Assembly: GCA_022457155.1 (NCBI GenBank)
Contig: JAJGOT010000433.1
Coordinates: 102,501 to 166,500, forward strand
Origin: Cladopsammia gracilis
Lineage: Eukaryota > Cnidaria > Anthozoa > Scleractinia > Dendrophylliidae
Direction: 5' to 3'
Length of the DNA: 64,000 nucleotides
Part shown: positions 39,901-44,754 of the stretch, piece after piece
Position numbering within the stretch: the stretch's first letter is position 1
Layout of the letters: the number at the start of each line of letters is the position of its first letter
Translations under genes and position numbers: made by a program
The notes under the pieces: model-generated
Databases searched by the model: none
What the model saw: the letters and a program-made list of their open reading frames with translations, nothing else
What the model was told of the DNA's origin: nothing

Positions 39901-42900
39901 AGCCGTACACTAAGTATTCATTTTACATCAAGGCTTGTACTGTCGAGGGATGCACACAGAGTCCTACAGCTGAAGTCCGCACTAAAGAAGCCAAGCCAGA
40001 AGGGCTTGACGCTCCGACGGTCACGGTCGGCGGCTCGGCTTTTGTACGCGTGGAATGGAACGCTCCGCAGAAGCCAAATGGTTTAATCTTGTACTATCTT
40101 CTAACGCGTAACGGTTCTCAAGTTTATAACGGCACTGATTTGCGATTTAACGATTATACGGTTGCGCCATTCACAGTGTATGCGTATGTTGTTACGGCAG
40201 TCAACTCCGCTAATCGCGTGTCGAGCCAGCCTGGGTTCAGCCCTCCAACAAACCCTGGCGCCCCCGATAATGTCAGCGCGCCAATACTTGAGGTTCTCAG
40301 CGCGACGTCTATCAAGGTCGCGTGGTCTGTTCCGGGGATACCAAATGGCGTTATCACGAAATACGAAGTGTTGTATAGTTTTAAGGGATCTCAAGGGAAT
40401 GCTCAGATCAGAGATGCAGGCATCGCAAAGGAGGTCACTTTGACTGGTCTTCTGCCCTTCACAGAATATGAAGTCAGAATTAAAGCTTGCACAAAGGAAG
40501 GTTGCAGCACAGGCGAAGTGAAGACTGCACGGACTTTTGCAGCGCCGCCAGAAGGTCAGAACCCCCCGGATTTCCCAAGATTACATATCACTGCCAGGAG
40601 GGTGTTGGTTACTTGGAATGAGCCGCAAAAGCCTAACGGATTCATGTTGATGTACAGGTTATTCCGGCGCGGTCTTTCTTTGTCTGGCAATCAACAGCAG
40701 TTTTATGGACCGGAAATGTCTGTTGCGAACGTGACAAACGGCTCCGCGTTAGAATTCAATGACACAACCGTGAAACCGTATTTCAAATATGAGTACCGCA
40801 TCATCTCTTCGAACAGGGCTGGTGAGACGACGAGTGCTTGGTCAGTGGTGCAAACATTAAGCGCGCCGCCAGAGCAACTCAAAGCTCCGCAGATCAACAA
40901 AACAAATCCTTATAGTTTGGGAGTGACCATTCTTGTTCCTGGTATTCCTAATGGTGAAATAAGGAATTATATATTGGAAGTGTCAGGGCAAAATAAATCA
41001 GATTGCTTGCCCATTGAAATATGTACAGTCTCCGGGCTTGAACCTTTCACGGTGTACGTATTACGTGTTTATGCCTGTACTGATGGGGGATGTGCTGGGG
41101 GACCTATTGTCAACTGGAGAACTGCCGAGGGAGTTCCTGCCCAGTTCTCTGCTCCACGCCCGGTCGAGATAAATGCGACTACGATTGTGTTGGAATGGGA
41201 CGAGCCGGGAAAACCAAATGGGAACATTCAACGGTGAGTTGCTGTTGTTGTTGTTGTTGTTGTTTTACTACACCTGAGGTGACAGTGTACAGTTTATTTA
41301 ACATGGTCGATACACATAGCTATGGCATGGGTGCACCCTGCAGATTTGACCTGCAAAGTCTTCAGGAATACACCAGCTAATTTTCAAGTACGTTTACGCC
41401 ACACAGTTTCGAGGTGATGCGCTTGAAACAAATGTCAGTTTGTGCAGCATTCTTTCATTTCTGTGAAAATTTCCGTGTAGATTGTCAAAGCTTTTTGTTC
41501 AGGCGGGGAAGGTGGTGGCTTGGGCGAGCCTTCCATCCAGGGTGGGGTAACAACAGATCAGACGCTTTATGCTAAAGAACCACAGATAAGCACCAGCAGT
41601 TGTGCATCATTACCCAAAGTTTACTTTCAGAATTAACTTTAAGTTTAATTTCAGCTTTATATCGATGCTAAACTAAATATATCTTTGATCTTTAGGTACG
41701 AGGTCCTGTATCATAAATCCTGCGCTGATGGATGCCCAACAGGGTTGCCTGATAGTGGAACAAGTGTGGGACTTGCGCGGCGACATGTTGTGCGAAACTT
41801 GTCGCCTTACACCATGTACAACTTCAGGATACGTGTTTATAACACACGGCAGTCGAGTCTGTCGGATGAACAGGCTGTACGGACCCAAGCATCAGGTATG
41901 TTGGCTGTATGTCAAAGCCGAAAAACATTTTTGCATCAGTGAGAAAACGAATATAATGATCCTATTTTTTTTACTTGTTATGCTAGTCATCATCATCGTC
42001 GTCGTCTTCTTCGCGGCCATCATCGTTTTCTCCCACTGGATTTGCTGGTCGTGCGGCATGACTAGCAAATCCAGTGGGAGAGAACAACGACGATGGTGGT
42101 GCCTGCTTGTTATACTAGTACCTGAAACTATTTACAGATACCGTTGGCTCGGATGGACAGGGTGGAAATGGATCGAACATTTTCATGTTTTTCTTTTGTG
42201 TCTTGGAAAAGTCGCTTTGTTCTCCCTTACGTAATTCACTCGACGTATTCCTTTTGGTGTTGCTGATTTTATTTTTGGTGCCTGGTTAATCCACTTGGTG
42301 ATTCCCGACACTCAGGTCATTAACCCAGTAACTCCCAAGAGTGTCAAAAACCAAAATTCAATACAAATCCCAAGTTTCGTTCTGTAAAATATCGAAAAAC
42401 AAATGGTACCATACAAAAGTACTGCTGAAGAGGTTCCATTTGAATGGTCACACCATAGGATTTCATCAACAGACTCAAAAGTTAGAACAGATGGTACCAT
42501 GCAAAAGTACTGCTGAAGAGGTTTCATTTGAATGGTCACACCATAGGATTTCATCAACAGACTCAAAAGTTAGAACAAATGGTACCATGCAAAAGTACTG
42601 CTGAAGAGGTTTCATTTGAATGGTCACACCATAGGATTTCATCAACAGACTCAAAAGTTTGAACAAATGGTACCATGTAAAAGTACTGCTGAAGAGGTTT
42701 CATTTGAATGGTCACACCATAGGATTTCGTCCACAGGCTCAAAACTTAGAACAAATGGTACTATACAAAAGTGCTGTCAAAGAGGTTTCATTTGAATGGT
42801 CACACCACAGGATTTCGTTGATAGAATCAAAAGTTACTATATGTCTCCATAATTGACTCTGGGAGACGAAGGGTTAAGGATAAAAAATGTTTCTTTTAAA

Positions 42901-44754
42901 CTTGTCATTACTTCGATTTACGTCAGTATCTCCTTGATTCTCTCTAGCTCCCAGGGTCACAGGAGTAAAACCGCGAGTGAACGTAACCGGGTTCCAAGTT
43001 GCCGTGGACTGGAGCGAGTGCTTTGTCCTTAATGGCCCATTAGATACGTATGAGCTGCTGGAAAACGGGCTACTCACTTATGAGGGACCGCAGAACAAGA
43101 GAAGCCTGGGAACTAGAAATATCGGAGAGTACACTTACATAGCTGAAGCCACCACGTTAGTCAAGGGACAAAAAGTCACAGTAACCTCGCCTCCTAGTGC
43201 GACGGTTTCAGTCGAAAGTAAGTAAACATTGAAGCGTAGCATAAGAGTGCTGCTCAACCTTGTCCCCAGTCCCTTCTCCGTTTTCAAAATGGCGGGCGAA
43301 GAAACCCCTGGTTACTCTAAAAATCTGGAGTATTTTGTCATGTAAGACATCATGAAATGTCTTCTTTTCGTTTGAACAACCGATTGAAATTACCAGAAAA
43401 CAAACTTGCTGGAGATAACATCAGAAGACGCCATTTCATTGTGTGTCACGTGACAAAATAGTACCCGATTCTTGGAGTATATTCCAAAAACTTCAAAATC
43501 CTCATAACATCTCTTTTAAATGGAGCCATTCCTAAAAATAAAAAAAATATATATATAGTTCAAGCATTAACGGGTGTGTACAACTGATTTCAGGTGAAGT
43601 CGACCTAGCAACCACCGCTCCTCGCACTGCTTCAGATGAGTGGTATCGCAGCGCGTGGTTCATAGCTGTTATGGCACTTGTGGCTATCATAATACTGTTT
43701 ATCCTGTTAGCGCTCTGCCTGTGGCGAACAAGCGGAAGTAGAACTGTTTATGTACGCGACCGTGAGCCATTGCCTCCACGTACTAAACTGAGGTCCAGGC
43801 CCCCGTCCATGTCCAGTCTTTACACTTCCAGTGACAGGAAGAACGGAAGCATCATCGTAAGTTATTTTATTTTTTTCTTGTTGTTGTTGTTCGGGAAGAC
43901 ATTTGTTTCCGGTCTGAGTTACGCTGTAATTGATTGAGCCCGTAGTCATCGCAAAGAGGCTGCTAAACAAACATGACATGATCTCATGATCAGGTTTGAT
44001 GGAGAGGGAAACCCCCAAACAGGGTCAGTTTATCTAGGAGGTTTGAGGGGCGGAAGCTCCCCCTTCCCCCCCCCCCCCCCCTCCCACCGAAAAAAGCCAA
44101 GCTCCCCTGCCCCAATTGTCCAGTGATGATTCCCGTGTTGTTACATACTTGTTTACATTGTTGTTTATTATTGTTGTTTATCAGGATATGCAGCCGATGC
44201 CGTACCACACCAGCACCACGGCCTTATTTGACAGCACAGAGCGGCTACACAGGACCGCTGACCCGTATGAACCGTACCACAACGGAAGTGCACACAGGTT
44301 TCCTTTGGATACAAGTCAGGAGTGGGATGGCTATCTGAAGACCCACAGTAGAGACAGGGACTCGGGACTGGTAAGCACCTTCCCCCCTCCCCCACCCCCC
44401 AGCTTCTTCTCCCGTGGCCCATAAGTTTAGAGATGCTTTAAGCTTTTGTAAGCGCGTTATTGTCCATAACTGCAGAAACATATAAATCTCTTTAGTAAAA
44501 TGTAGAATCTTTTAAGCGCGCATATACTTTCAACCTCCAAATAGCTTCTTTGAATCCGTCCTCACCCAGTACAACCAATAGTTGCAAGTTTTACTGTTCG
44601 CTATTTTTTTTAACGACGTTTTTCTAATGCGTTTACTAATTCGTTTCTTTCTTCGCAGTATGATGATGATAAATTCGACTTGTCAGACAGTGAGCCGGGT
44701 ACACCTTACCAGAGCTTCAAGCGAGAGCAGTACTTCACGGATACACACTTATAA
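1190..44754 (+). CDS. USH2A: Usherin (USH2A orthologue), complete gene, 38 coding exons
   Basis: Giant extracellular-matrix-linked membrane protein. In vertebrates usherin forms ankle links between stereocilia and a periciliary complex in photoreceptors, together with ADGRV1, whirlin and harmonin. Here 38 exons with GT-AG introns join without a frame break into 5,185 residues. Domain order matches human usherin: LamG-like, laminin N-terminal, 10 laminin EGF, FN3 repeats with two LamG domains nested after the fourth, a Cys-rich module, more FN3 (34 in all by my count), one transmembrane helix near residues 5025-5048, and a terminal DTHL. The two LamG domains fall near residues 1526-1889, close to their position in the human protein. 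The start is the ATG at 1190, followed at once by a signal peptide. Exon coordinates are given in the block entries below. Exon edges were placed by eye from splice consensus and frame and could shift by a few codons at one or two sites. Confidence 0.93.
1709..1953. mobile_element. MITE in USH2A intron 1, long terminal inverted repeats
   Basis: Ends are near-perfect inverted copies: TGGGCCATTCCATTTAATAT at the left and its reverse complement at the right, extending into a CCCCCTATTGA block, about 40 bp in all. TTA is found next to both ends. No coding capacity. Three-base TTA target duplications are typical of PIF/Harbinger-like elements, so that group is a reasonable guess. Confidence 0.65.
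1960..3560. other. USH2A intron 1, central part: nothing identified
   Basis: AT-rich intronic sequence without a recognisable gene, RNA or clear repeat boundary. A GT-rich stretch ends in a run of about 12 G near 3326-3337. Short open frames here show no domain-like content. Confidence 0.5.
3566..3768. mobile_element. Fold-back MITE in USH2A intron 1
   Basis: The two halves are inverted copies: GTGTGATCATCCAGGTT near the left end matches CCGGACAATCACAC at the right, and the inner parts (GACAACCTGGCGGAAGTCAT against ATGACTTCTGCTCAGGTTGT) meet around TCTTCAAAGTCATGAAGA. Total about 200 bp, non-coding. It lies just before exon 2, leaving about 55 bp to the acceptor. Confidence 0.65.
4165..4704. 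mobile_element. MITE copy, family with GGGGCTATGTCA ends (intron 2)
   Basis: Left end TTAAAGGAGCTATG and right end TGACATAGCCCCTTAA are inverted copies. A second copy at 23834-24172 lies in the opposite orientation and shares the internal run CCAAAATTAAAACTA and CCTTTGTC. About 540 bp, no coding capacity. Confidence 0.6.
5890..6740. repeat. Degenerate CCCCGAAAGTAGC-type repeats interrupted by a hAT-like element (intron 3)
   Basis: Short imperfect repeats of a CCCGAAAGTAGCAA-like word occur at about 5910-6030 and again at 6690-6725. Between them is a 426 bp element (6076-6501) whose ends read CAGGCTCGAAATTG and CAATTTTGAGCCCTG, the CAGGG-type ends usual for hAT transposons. The flanks TATACACAACACAATCTA are present on both sides of it. 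No transposase frame is present. Confidence 0.5.
6840..9120 (+). CDS. USH2A: USH2A exons 4-6: laminin N-terminal (LN) domain
   Basis: Exons 6840-7110, 8094-8281 and 8887-9120 (residues 281-511). After a link containing CRCPPSHP, the sequence has hallmarks of a laminin domain VI: a discoidin-like jelly-roll segment (YATDGDTLSFWLSE, then FYIVLTFYGPLPGALIIERS), followed by FQPWQYFAEDC, the conserved laminin pattern in which Trp-Gln-Tyr/Phe-Tyr/Phe precedes a cysteine. It ends in VRLHFFNHTLVQNPDHRYYGLERILVTGR split over allowed lengths here, typical of the run into the first laminin EGF repeat. LN domains mediate calcium-dependent matrix interactions in laminins and netrins. In human usherin many disease variants fall here. 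The final exon stops in mid-codon (phase 2), as the next exon begins with CECFGHA. Confidence 0.88.
7150..7800. repeat. Dispersed repeat in USH2A intron 4, shared with 58046-58180
   Basis: The part at about 7490-7640 (AAAAAGTTGTAATTGG, GATGACCAATCACA, TTTTGTTATTGATACGATTA) is repeated in the same orientation at 58046-58180. An AT-rich run with an inverted pair (TACAATTCAGGCGAGTAATT against AATCATGCTTGTAATT-like words) precedes it. Element ends were not resolved. Confidence 0.5.
9195..9301. repeat. Minisatellite, about 32 bp unit, three and a half copies (intron 6)
   Basis: The unit begins TATATGAAAGGGGTACC and continues through ATTTTCATTGAAAGG; three near-identical copies are followed by a partial fourth. 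Intronic and non-coding. Confidence 0.8.
9657..15358 (+). CDS. USH2A: USH2A exons 7-13: ten laminin-type EGF repeats
   Basis: Exons 9657-9768, 10283-10609, 10769-10810, 11228-11444, 12424-13017, 13832-14084 and 15198-15358 (residues 512-1080). They encode ten laminin EGF-like modules, recognisable from the eight-cysteine spacing and recurring motifs such as GQCSCKQGVIGRQCDKC and GFYNLTQSNPQGC. Ten is also the number in human usherin. The 594 bp exon carries about four repeats uninterrupted. One exon is only 42 nt (14 codons: CMDTKVTTDMNSSA), inside repeat 3, which lengthens the loop between its early cysteines. Its splice sites are good (CAG before, GTAAGT after) and both flanking introns are phase 0, so it could be skipped without a frameshift. 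Confidence 0.9.
10170..10255 (-). mobile_element. 3' end of a LINE-type retrotransposon (intron 7, reverse orientation)
   Basis: A (GAT)n run at 10170-10194 is followed by GAACTTTATTCATGTGTCAA and GGGGACACA. The same order (GAT repeat, AACTTTATT, TGTGTCAAG, GGGGACACAC) occurs at 15444-15545. Read on the minus strand this is an AATAAAGTT signal followed by an (ATC)n tail, as expected for 5'-truncated non-LTR insertions. Confidence 0.5.
11540..11744. mobile_element. MITE in USH2A intron 10
   Basis: Ends CTTATTTATTTGTCTCACGA and its reverse complement (TCATGAGACAAATAAATAAG) continue inward as inverted copies through GAGTCACTTTGAGATGT. About 205 bp, non-coding. Confidence 0.65.
11849..11978. repeat. 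Imperfect inverted repeat (intron 10)
   Basis: GTATGTCGAGATATTGAGCA at the left matches in reverse TGCTCAATATCTCGACATAT at the right, with AAGTTTGGAGAGCAC against GTGCTCTCCAAACTT inside. Arms of about 45 bp around a GC-rich centre. Confidence 0.7.
13368..13523. repeat. Perfect palindrome, 72 bp arms with 12 bp spacer (intron 11)
   Basis: Bases 13368-13439 are the exact reverse complement of 13452-13523; I checked the pairing base by base. The spacer is TTGTTCCACAAC. Arms begin AACAAATTTACACCGGTTTT. The plus transcript would fold into an uninterrupted 72 bp RNA stem. No coding capacity. Confidence 0.92.
14449..14743. mobile_element. MITE with 40 bp ends (intron 12)
   Basis: TTATGTCCAGGATTGCAGAT at the left and its reverse complement at the right (ATCTGCAATCCTGGACATAA) extend inward to AATTAGATGCAT. 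About 295 bp, non-coding. Confidence 0.7.
15444..15545 (-). mobile_element. Second LINE 3'-end copy (intron 13, reverse orientation)
   Basis: (GAT)n followed by AACTTTATTTCTGTGTCAAG and ending near GGGGACACACAAAAAAG, parallel to the copy at 10170-10255. The rest of intron 13 up to 16044 shows nothing recognisable. Confidence 0.45.
16045..16330. mobile_element. MITE family A, copy 1 (intron 13)
   Basis: Ends AGAGCAGTTTTCATTGAGTG and CACTCAATTGAAGACTGCTCT-type are inverted copies, flanked by TA on each side. The interior contains ACCAATCAGAACTC, GGCGCCAAGGGCGGGAAAACG and TTTACTTCTGATTGGTTGAG, all shared with copies at 24174-24459 and, inverted, 31619-31900. Its right end is 50 bp from exon 14. 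Confidence 0.8.
16381..18513 (+). CDS. USH2A: USH2A exons 14-15: FN3 repeats 1-4
   Basis: Exons 16381-17253 and 18223-18513 (residues 1081-1468). Four fibronectin type III modules follow the EGF array, as in human usherin. Each shows the usherin-style core: a Trp in strand B (TMLTWSPP-like), then P-N-G-I-I-x-x-Y in strand C, then a Tyr-containing turn before strand F (PYTVYNFSVEAC). Three modules sit in the first exon with no intron between them; the fourth has its own 291 bp exon bounded by phase-1 introns. Modules 2 and 4 carry a paired-cysteine loop (EACTNGGC, KACNSYDC). The first module reads PSEQPAPFATVLSP at its start. Confidence 0.9.
17284..17502. repeat. Single-unit copy of the GGTCACACCATAGGATTT element (intron 14)
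   Basis: Starts AACCCTTTAACTCC and ends TTGACTCTGGGAGTGAAAGG, inverted-repeat-like ends. It contains one unit of ACAAAAGTACTGATGAAGAG followed by GAATGGTCACACCATAGG. The element at 42321-42876 has the same ends with about five units. Confidence 0.75.
17623..17793. mobile_element. MITE in intron 14
   Basis: Ends AAGGCCTGGTCGCACTACAG and CTGTAGTGCGACCAGGCCCT are inverted copies; interior TTTTGCACGGG and CCCGTGCAAAA also pair. About 170 bp, non-coding. Confidence 0.7.
17937..18103. mobile_element. MITE-like inverted repeat in intron 14
   Basis: AACGTTGCCCTATCTTCGG at the left pairs with CCGAAGATGACGTTGC at the right, and GGGGCGGAAC with GTTCCGCCCC inside. About 165 bp. Confidence 0.6.
18824..20860 (+). 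CDS. USH2A: USH2A exons 16-17: FN3 repeat 5 interrupted by two LamG domains
   Basis: Exons 18824-20194 and 20774-20860 (residues 1469-1954). The exon opens with half an FN3 module (strand B VYLKWPPP, then TPNGPLPPSYNV) and then breaks into two laminin G domains at about residues 1526-1704 and 1709-1889. Each ends in a conserved cysteine (RNGCPARE, LDGCPESK), and each has the LamG core FIGCLRGI or FGGCIKVF. After the second LamG the FN3 module resumes (VVYSGKTETFND, then YLYRVESYHVGATG). The exon is 1,371 bp with no intron inside the LamG pair. The tandem LamG pair is at nearly the same residue numbers as in human usherin. Confidence 0.9.
20385..20670. mobile_element. MITE with about 60 bp arms (intron 16)
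   Basis: The block CCAGGGCCTTGTCCGCTTTG, then TTCAATTCAAAATGGC, then GGTCGGGCGGAGAAG is inverted at 20598-20656. Extra copies of CTCGTTCCCAG flank the left side. A diverged relative at 43257-43470 shares CAAAATGGCGGGC and TTCATTGTGTGTCACGTGAC. Confidence 0.7.
21385..21680. repeat. Dispersed repeat, copy 1 (intron 17)
   Basis: Contains ACTTATTGACTAA, GCCAAATATTTTCCCATCCGG and GGTTCGCAGGGCCGTACGGG in parts. The same blocks occur in inverse orientation at 60423-60765, in the kinase intron. No coding capacity. Confidence 0.7.
21805..27280 (+). CDS. USH2A: USH2A exons 18-22: FN3 repeats 6-13
   Basis: Exons 21805-22104, 22486-23625, 24993-25268, 26082-26354 and 26990-27280 (residues 1955-2714). 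Eight FN3 modules. Four single-module exons of 273-300 bp flank one 1,140 bp exon that holds four modules. Every junction is phase 1, the symmetrical arrangement that allows whole modules to be duplicated or lost without a frameshift. Module starts are marked by a short Pro-rich linker (for example APTGLQAP, VPDGVQGP, GPQGLSVP). N-glycosylation sequons are frequent. Module 9 lacks the usual Trp in strand B (it reads VLFVIILAPEKPNG). Confidence 0.9.
23834..24172. mobile_element. MITE copy 2, family with GGGGCTATGTCA ends (intron 19)
   Basis: Starts TTTAAGGGGCTATGTCA and ends TGACATAGCTTCTTTT. It is inverted with respect to the copy at 4165-4704 and is directly followed, within two bases, by MITE family A copy 2. 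Confidence 0.65.
24174..24459. mobile_element. MITE family A, copy 2 (intron 19)
   Basis: AAAGCAGTTTTCAATTGAGTG at its left end and CACTTAATTGAAAACTGCCCT-type at the right. The interior keeps GGCGCCAAGCGCGGGAAAACG and ACTTCTGATTGGTCCAG, in the same orientation as the copy at 16045. Confidence 0.8.
24492..24961. mobile_element. TIR element with an internal tRNA-like segment, next to exon 20
   Basis: Ends GGTTAACACTCGTTAACACC and its reverse complement (GAGATGTTAACGAGTGTTAACC) continue inward through TCTCAAACGGACCTT. About 470 bp. At 24604-24676 the minus strand reads GTTGGTATAGTGGATAAGG followed 30 bp on by GGGTTCGAGGC, resembling the A and B boxes of a tRNA promoter. The element ends 31 bp before exon 20. 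Confidence 0.65.
27466..27602. repeat. Minisatellite, TTTTCACGCGACAAACTCCA unit (intron 22)
   Basis: Four copies of TTCACGCGACAAACT at spacings of about 28-40 bp, with CGTTGATAATC between them. Non-coding. Confidence 0.75.
27774..27978. mobile_element. MITE in intron 22
   Basis: TTTAGTATCACCCAACTAGT at the left matches in reverse ACTAGTTGGGTGATACTAAA at the right. About 205 bp. The phrase AGAATAGAAGCTGGTTAT appears on both sides, so a larger duplication may surround it. Confidence 0.65.
28606..28682. repeat. Minisatellite, 22 bp unit (intron 22)
   Basis: Four copies of TATTAGAATAGAAACAGGTG with single-base changes. Confidence 0.75.
28947..32874 (+). CDS. USH2A: USH2A exons 23-28: FN3 repeats 14-17
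   Basis: Exons 28947-29482, 30155-30445, 30631-30697, 31457-31571, 32039-32126 and 32808-32874 (residues 2715-3102). Four FN3 modules whose introns fall inside the modules rather than at their edges, with phases 0, 0, 1, 2, 0 and 1. The split points lie just before the F strand (YK then VTVITAQG; FN then VELNNGAG; IK then VAVCTTHGC). This differs from the phase-1 boundary introns just upstream and suggests older introns retained here. Exon 27 uses a weak donor, GTGTGT, at 32127; the frame requires it, since a better-looking GTAAGA at 32146 would give the wrong phase. Copies of the end of exon 26 lie in the following intron (see findings). Confidence 0.85.
31619..31900. mobile_element. MITE family A, copy 3, inverted (intron 26)
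   Basis: Left end TAGAGCGGCTTTCAGTTGAG and right end CTCAACTGGAAACCCCTCTG. The interior reads GATTGGCTAAAAAATCTCGC and CCCGCGCTTGGCGC, the reverse complement of copy 1. It separates exon 26 from partial duplicates of its 3' end. Confidence 0.8.
31901..31994 (+). pseudogene. Two partial tandem copies of the exon 26 3' end and donor site
   Basis: The source at 31553-31614 reads ATTATACAAGATTTATGTGT then AAGTAAACTGTCAACAC. Copy 2 (31901-31959) reads TTATACAAGATCTATATATA then AGAAAACGGTCAACAAC, with its donor GT destroyed. Copy 3 (31966-31994) reads ATTATACAAGAGCTATGTGT then AAGTAATT and keeps an intact GTAAGT. None has an acceptor, so they should not be spliced in. Confidence 0.65.
32155..32364. 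mobile_element. MITE in intron 27
   Basis: GTATTCGCCATTCCAGAAACTG-type left end pairs with CAGTTTCTGGAATGGTGAATT at the right; interior GGTTACCCAAACGATC pairs with GATCGTTTTGGTAACC. About 210 bp, starting 28 bp after exon 27. Confidence 0.7.
33055..33432. mobile_element. MITE family C: one complete copy and a solo end (intron 28)
   Basis: The complete copy is 33243-33432, with ends AATAGGCCATTTGCACGATG and CATCGTGCAAACGGCCTATT and long arms including GACTACAACTACCAGAATTC. A lone right end (GTAGTTGTAGTCATATGACG then CGTGCAAATGGCCTATT) sits at 33055-33104. A third copy, split by another transposon, is at 53485-56650. Confidence 0.8.
33584..36106 (+). CDS. USH2A: USH2A exons 29-32: first half of FN3 repeat 18 and start of Cys-rich module
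   Basis: Exons 33584-33646, 34441-34516, 35197-35284 and 35642-36106 (residues 3103-3333). The first two give an FN3 start (PTGFAAPQLT, strand B FIEVRWGEPP, then PNGIMSGYQIFRR). The chain then leaves the FN3 fold: CRLSEQLCGVTC leads into a 465 bp exon with ten Cys-Cys doublets spaced about 10-25 residues apart, most followed by Gly (TCCGT, VCCGN, TCCGD, KCCGG). The module continues into exon 33 with two further doublets. Human usherin has a cysteine-rich stretch among its FN3 repeats at a comparable place. Its fold and ligand are unknown to me. Confidence 0.87.
34694..35122. mobile_element. MITE in intron 30
   Basis: CATACCATAAATCCTCTAAT at the left pairs with ATTCGAGGAGTTACGGTATG at the right, with internal AATAAGCGCC repeats. 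About 430 bp. A related fragment is at 32535-32640 (ACCGTATTTCATCGAG, TAATTGCCCCGG). Confidence 0.6.
36690..41233 (+). CDS. USH2A: USH2A exon 33: end of Cys-rich module, rest of FN3 18, FN3 repeats 19-33
   Basis: One uninterrupted exon of 4,544 bp (residues 3334-4847). It begins in phase 0 with VYNYSNAADK; the first codon is GTG and is not a translation start. It finishes the Cys-rich module (KCCGK, TCCSE, then CGLGTIC, CGRCDF), completes the interrupted FN3 (LQFYNDTNLSPHTLYDYYL), and then runs through fourteen complete FN3 modules and the first half of a fifteenth. Each has the P-N-G core (for example KPSKPNGVIQEY, DEPGQPNGNITSY). Two kinds of F-G loop occur: paired-cysteine ACTxxGC loops and cysteine-free N-x-x-G loops. 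A tetrabasic RRKR sits at residues 4196-4199 (39276-39287). The exon ends in mid-codon at GTGAGT. Confidence 0.92.
41495..41600. mobile_element. SINE tail fragment (intron 33)
   Basis: CCATCCAGGGTGGGGTAACA followed by GCTTTATGCTAAAGAACC parallels the 3' body of the SINE at 62571-62870 (CATCCAGGGGGGAGTAGCAA, GCTTCATGCTATAGAAACC). The tRNA-like head is absent. Confidence 0.5.
41696..43217 (+). CDS. USH2A: USH2A exons 34-35: end of FN3 33 and membrane-proximal FN3 34
   Basis: Exons 41696-41895 and 42948-43217 (residues 4848-5004). Exon 34 completes the module begun in exon 33 (RYEVLYHKSCADGCPTG, then NLSPYTMYNFRIRVYN). Exon 35 is one more divergent FN3-like module (VAVDWSECFVLNGPLDTYELL, then GEYTYIAEATTL), with the usual P-N-G reduced to L-N-G-P and a cysteine after the strand-B Trp. 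Both junctions out are phase 1. This is the last extracellular fold before the membrane helix. The intron between these two exons holds an array of 89 bp repeats. Confidence 0.87.
42321..42876. repeat. Tandem array, 89 bp unit, five copies, inside inverted-repeat ends (intron 34)
   Basis: Unit: GGTACCATGCAAAAGTACTG, then CTGAAGAGGTTTCATTTGAA, then TGGTCACACCATAGGATTTC, then ATCAACAGACTCAAAAGTT. The first four units are nearly identical and the fifth is diverged. Outer ends TAACCCAGTAACTCCC and GGGAGACGAAGGGTTA pair. It is the expanded form of the single-unit element at 17284-17502. Confidence 0.85.
43594..44754 (+). CDS. USH2A: USH2A exons 36-38: transmembrane helix, cytoplasmic tail, PDZ-binding C-terminus
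   Basis: Exons 43594-43856, 44185-44370 and 44659-44754 (residues 5005-5185). After a short juxtamembrane stretch (DEWYRSAW) comes one hydrophobic helix, about residues 5025-5048 (FIAVMALVAIIILFILLALC), stopped by WRTSGSR. The tail of about 135 residues is rich in Pro, Ser, Tyr and Arg. The last exon encodes an acidic patch (YDDDKFDLSDSE) and ends ...QYFTDTHL, stop TAA at 44752-44754. D-T-H-L is a class I PDZ ligand and is identical to the end of human usherin, which binds whirlin and harmonin. I infer that the tail complex is shared between cnidarians and vertebrates. Confidence 0.92.

Noticed and set aside
42321..42876. CRISPR array
   Set aside because: Units are contiguous 89 bp tandem repeats without unique spacers, in a eukaryotic intron.
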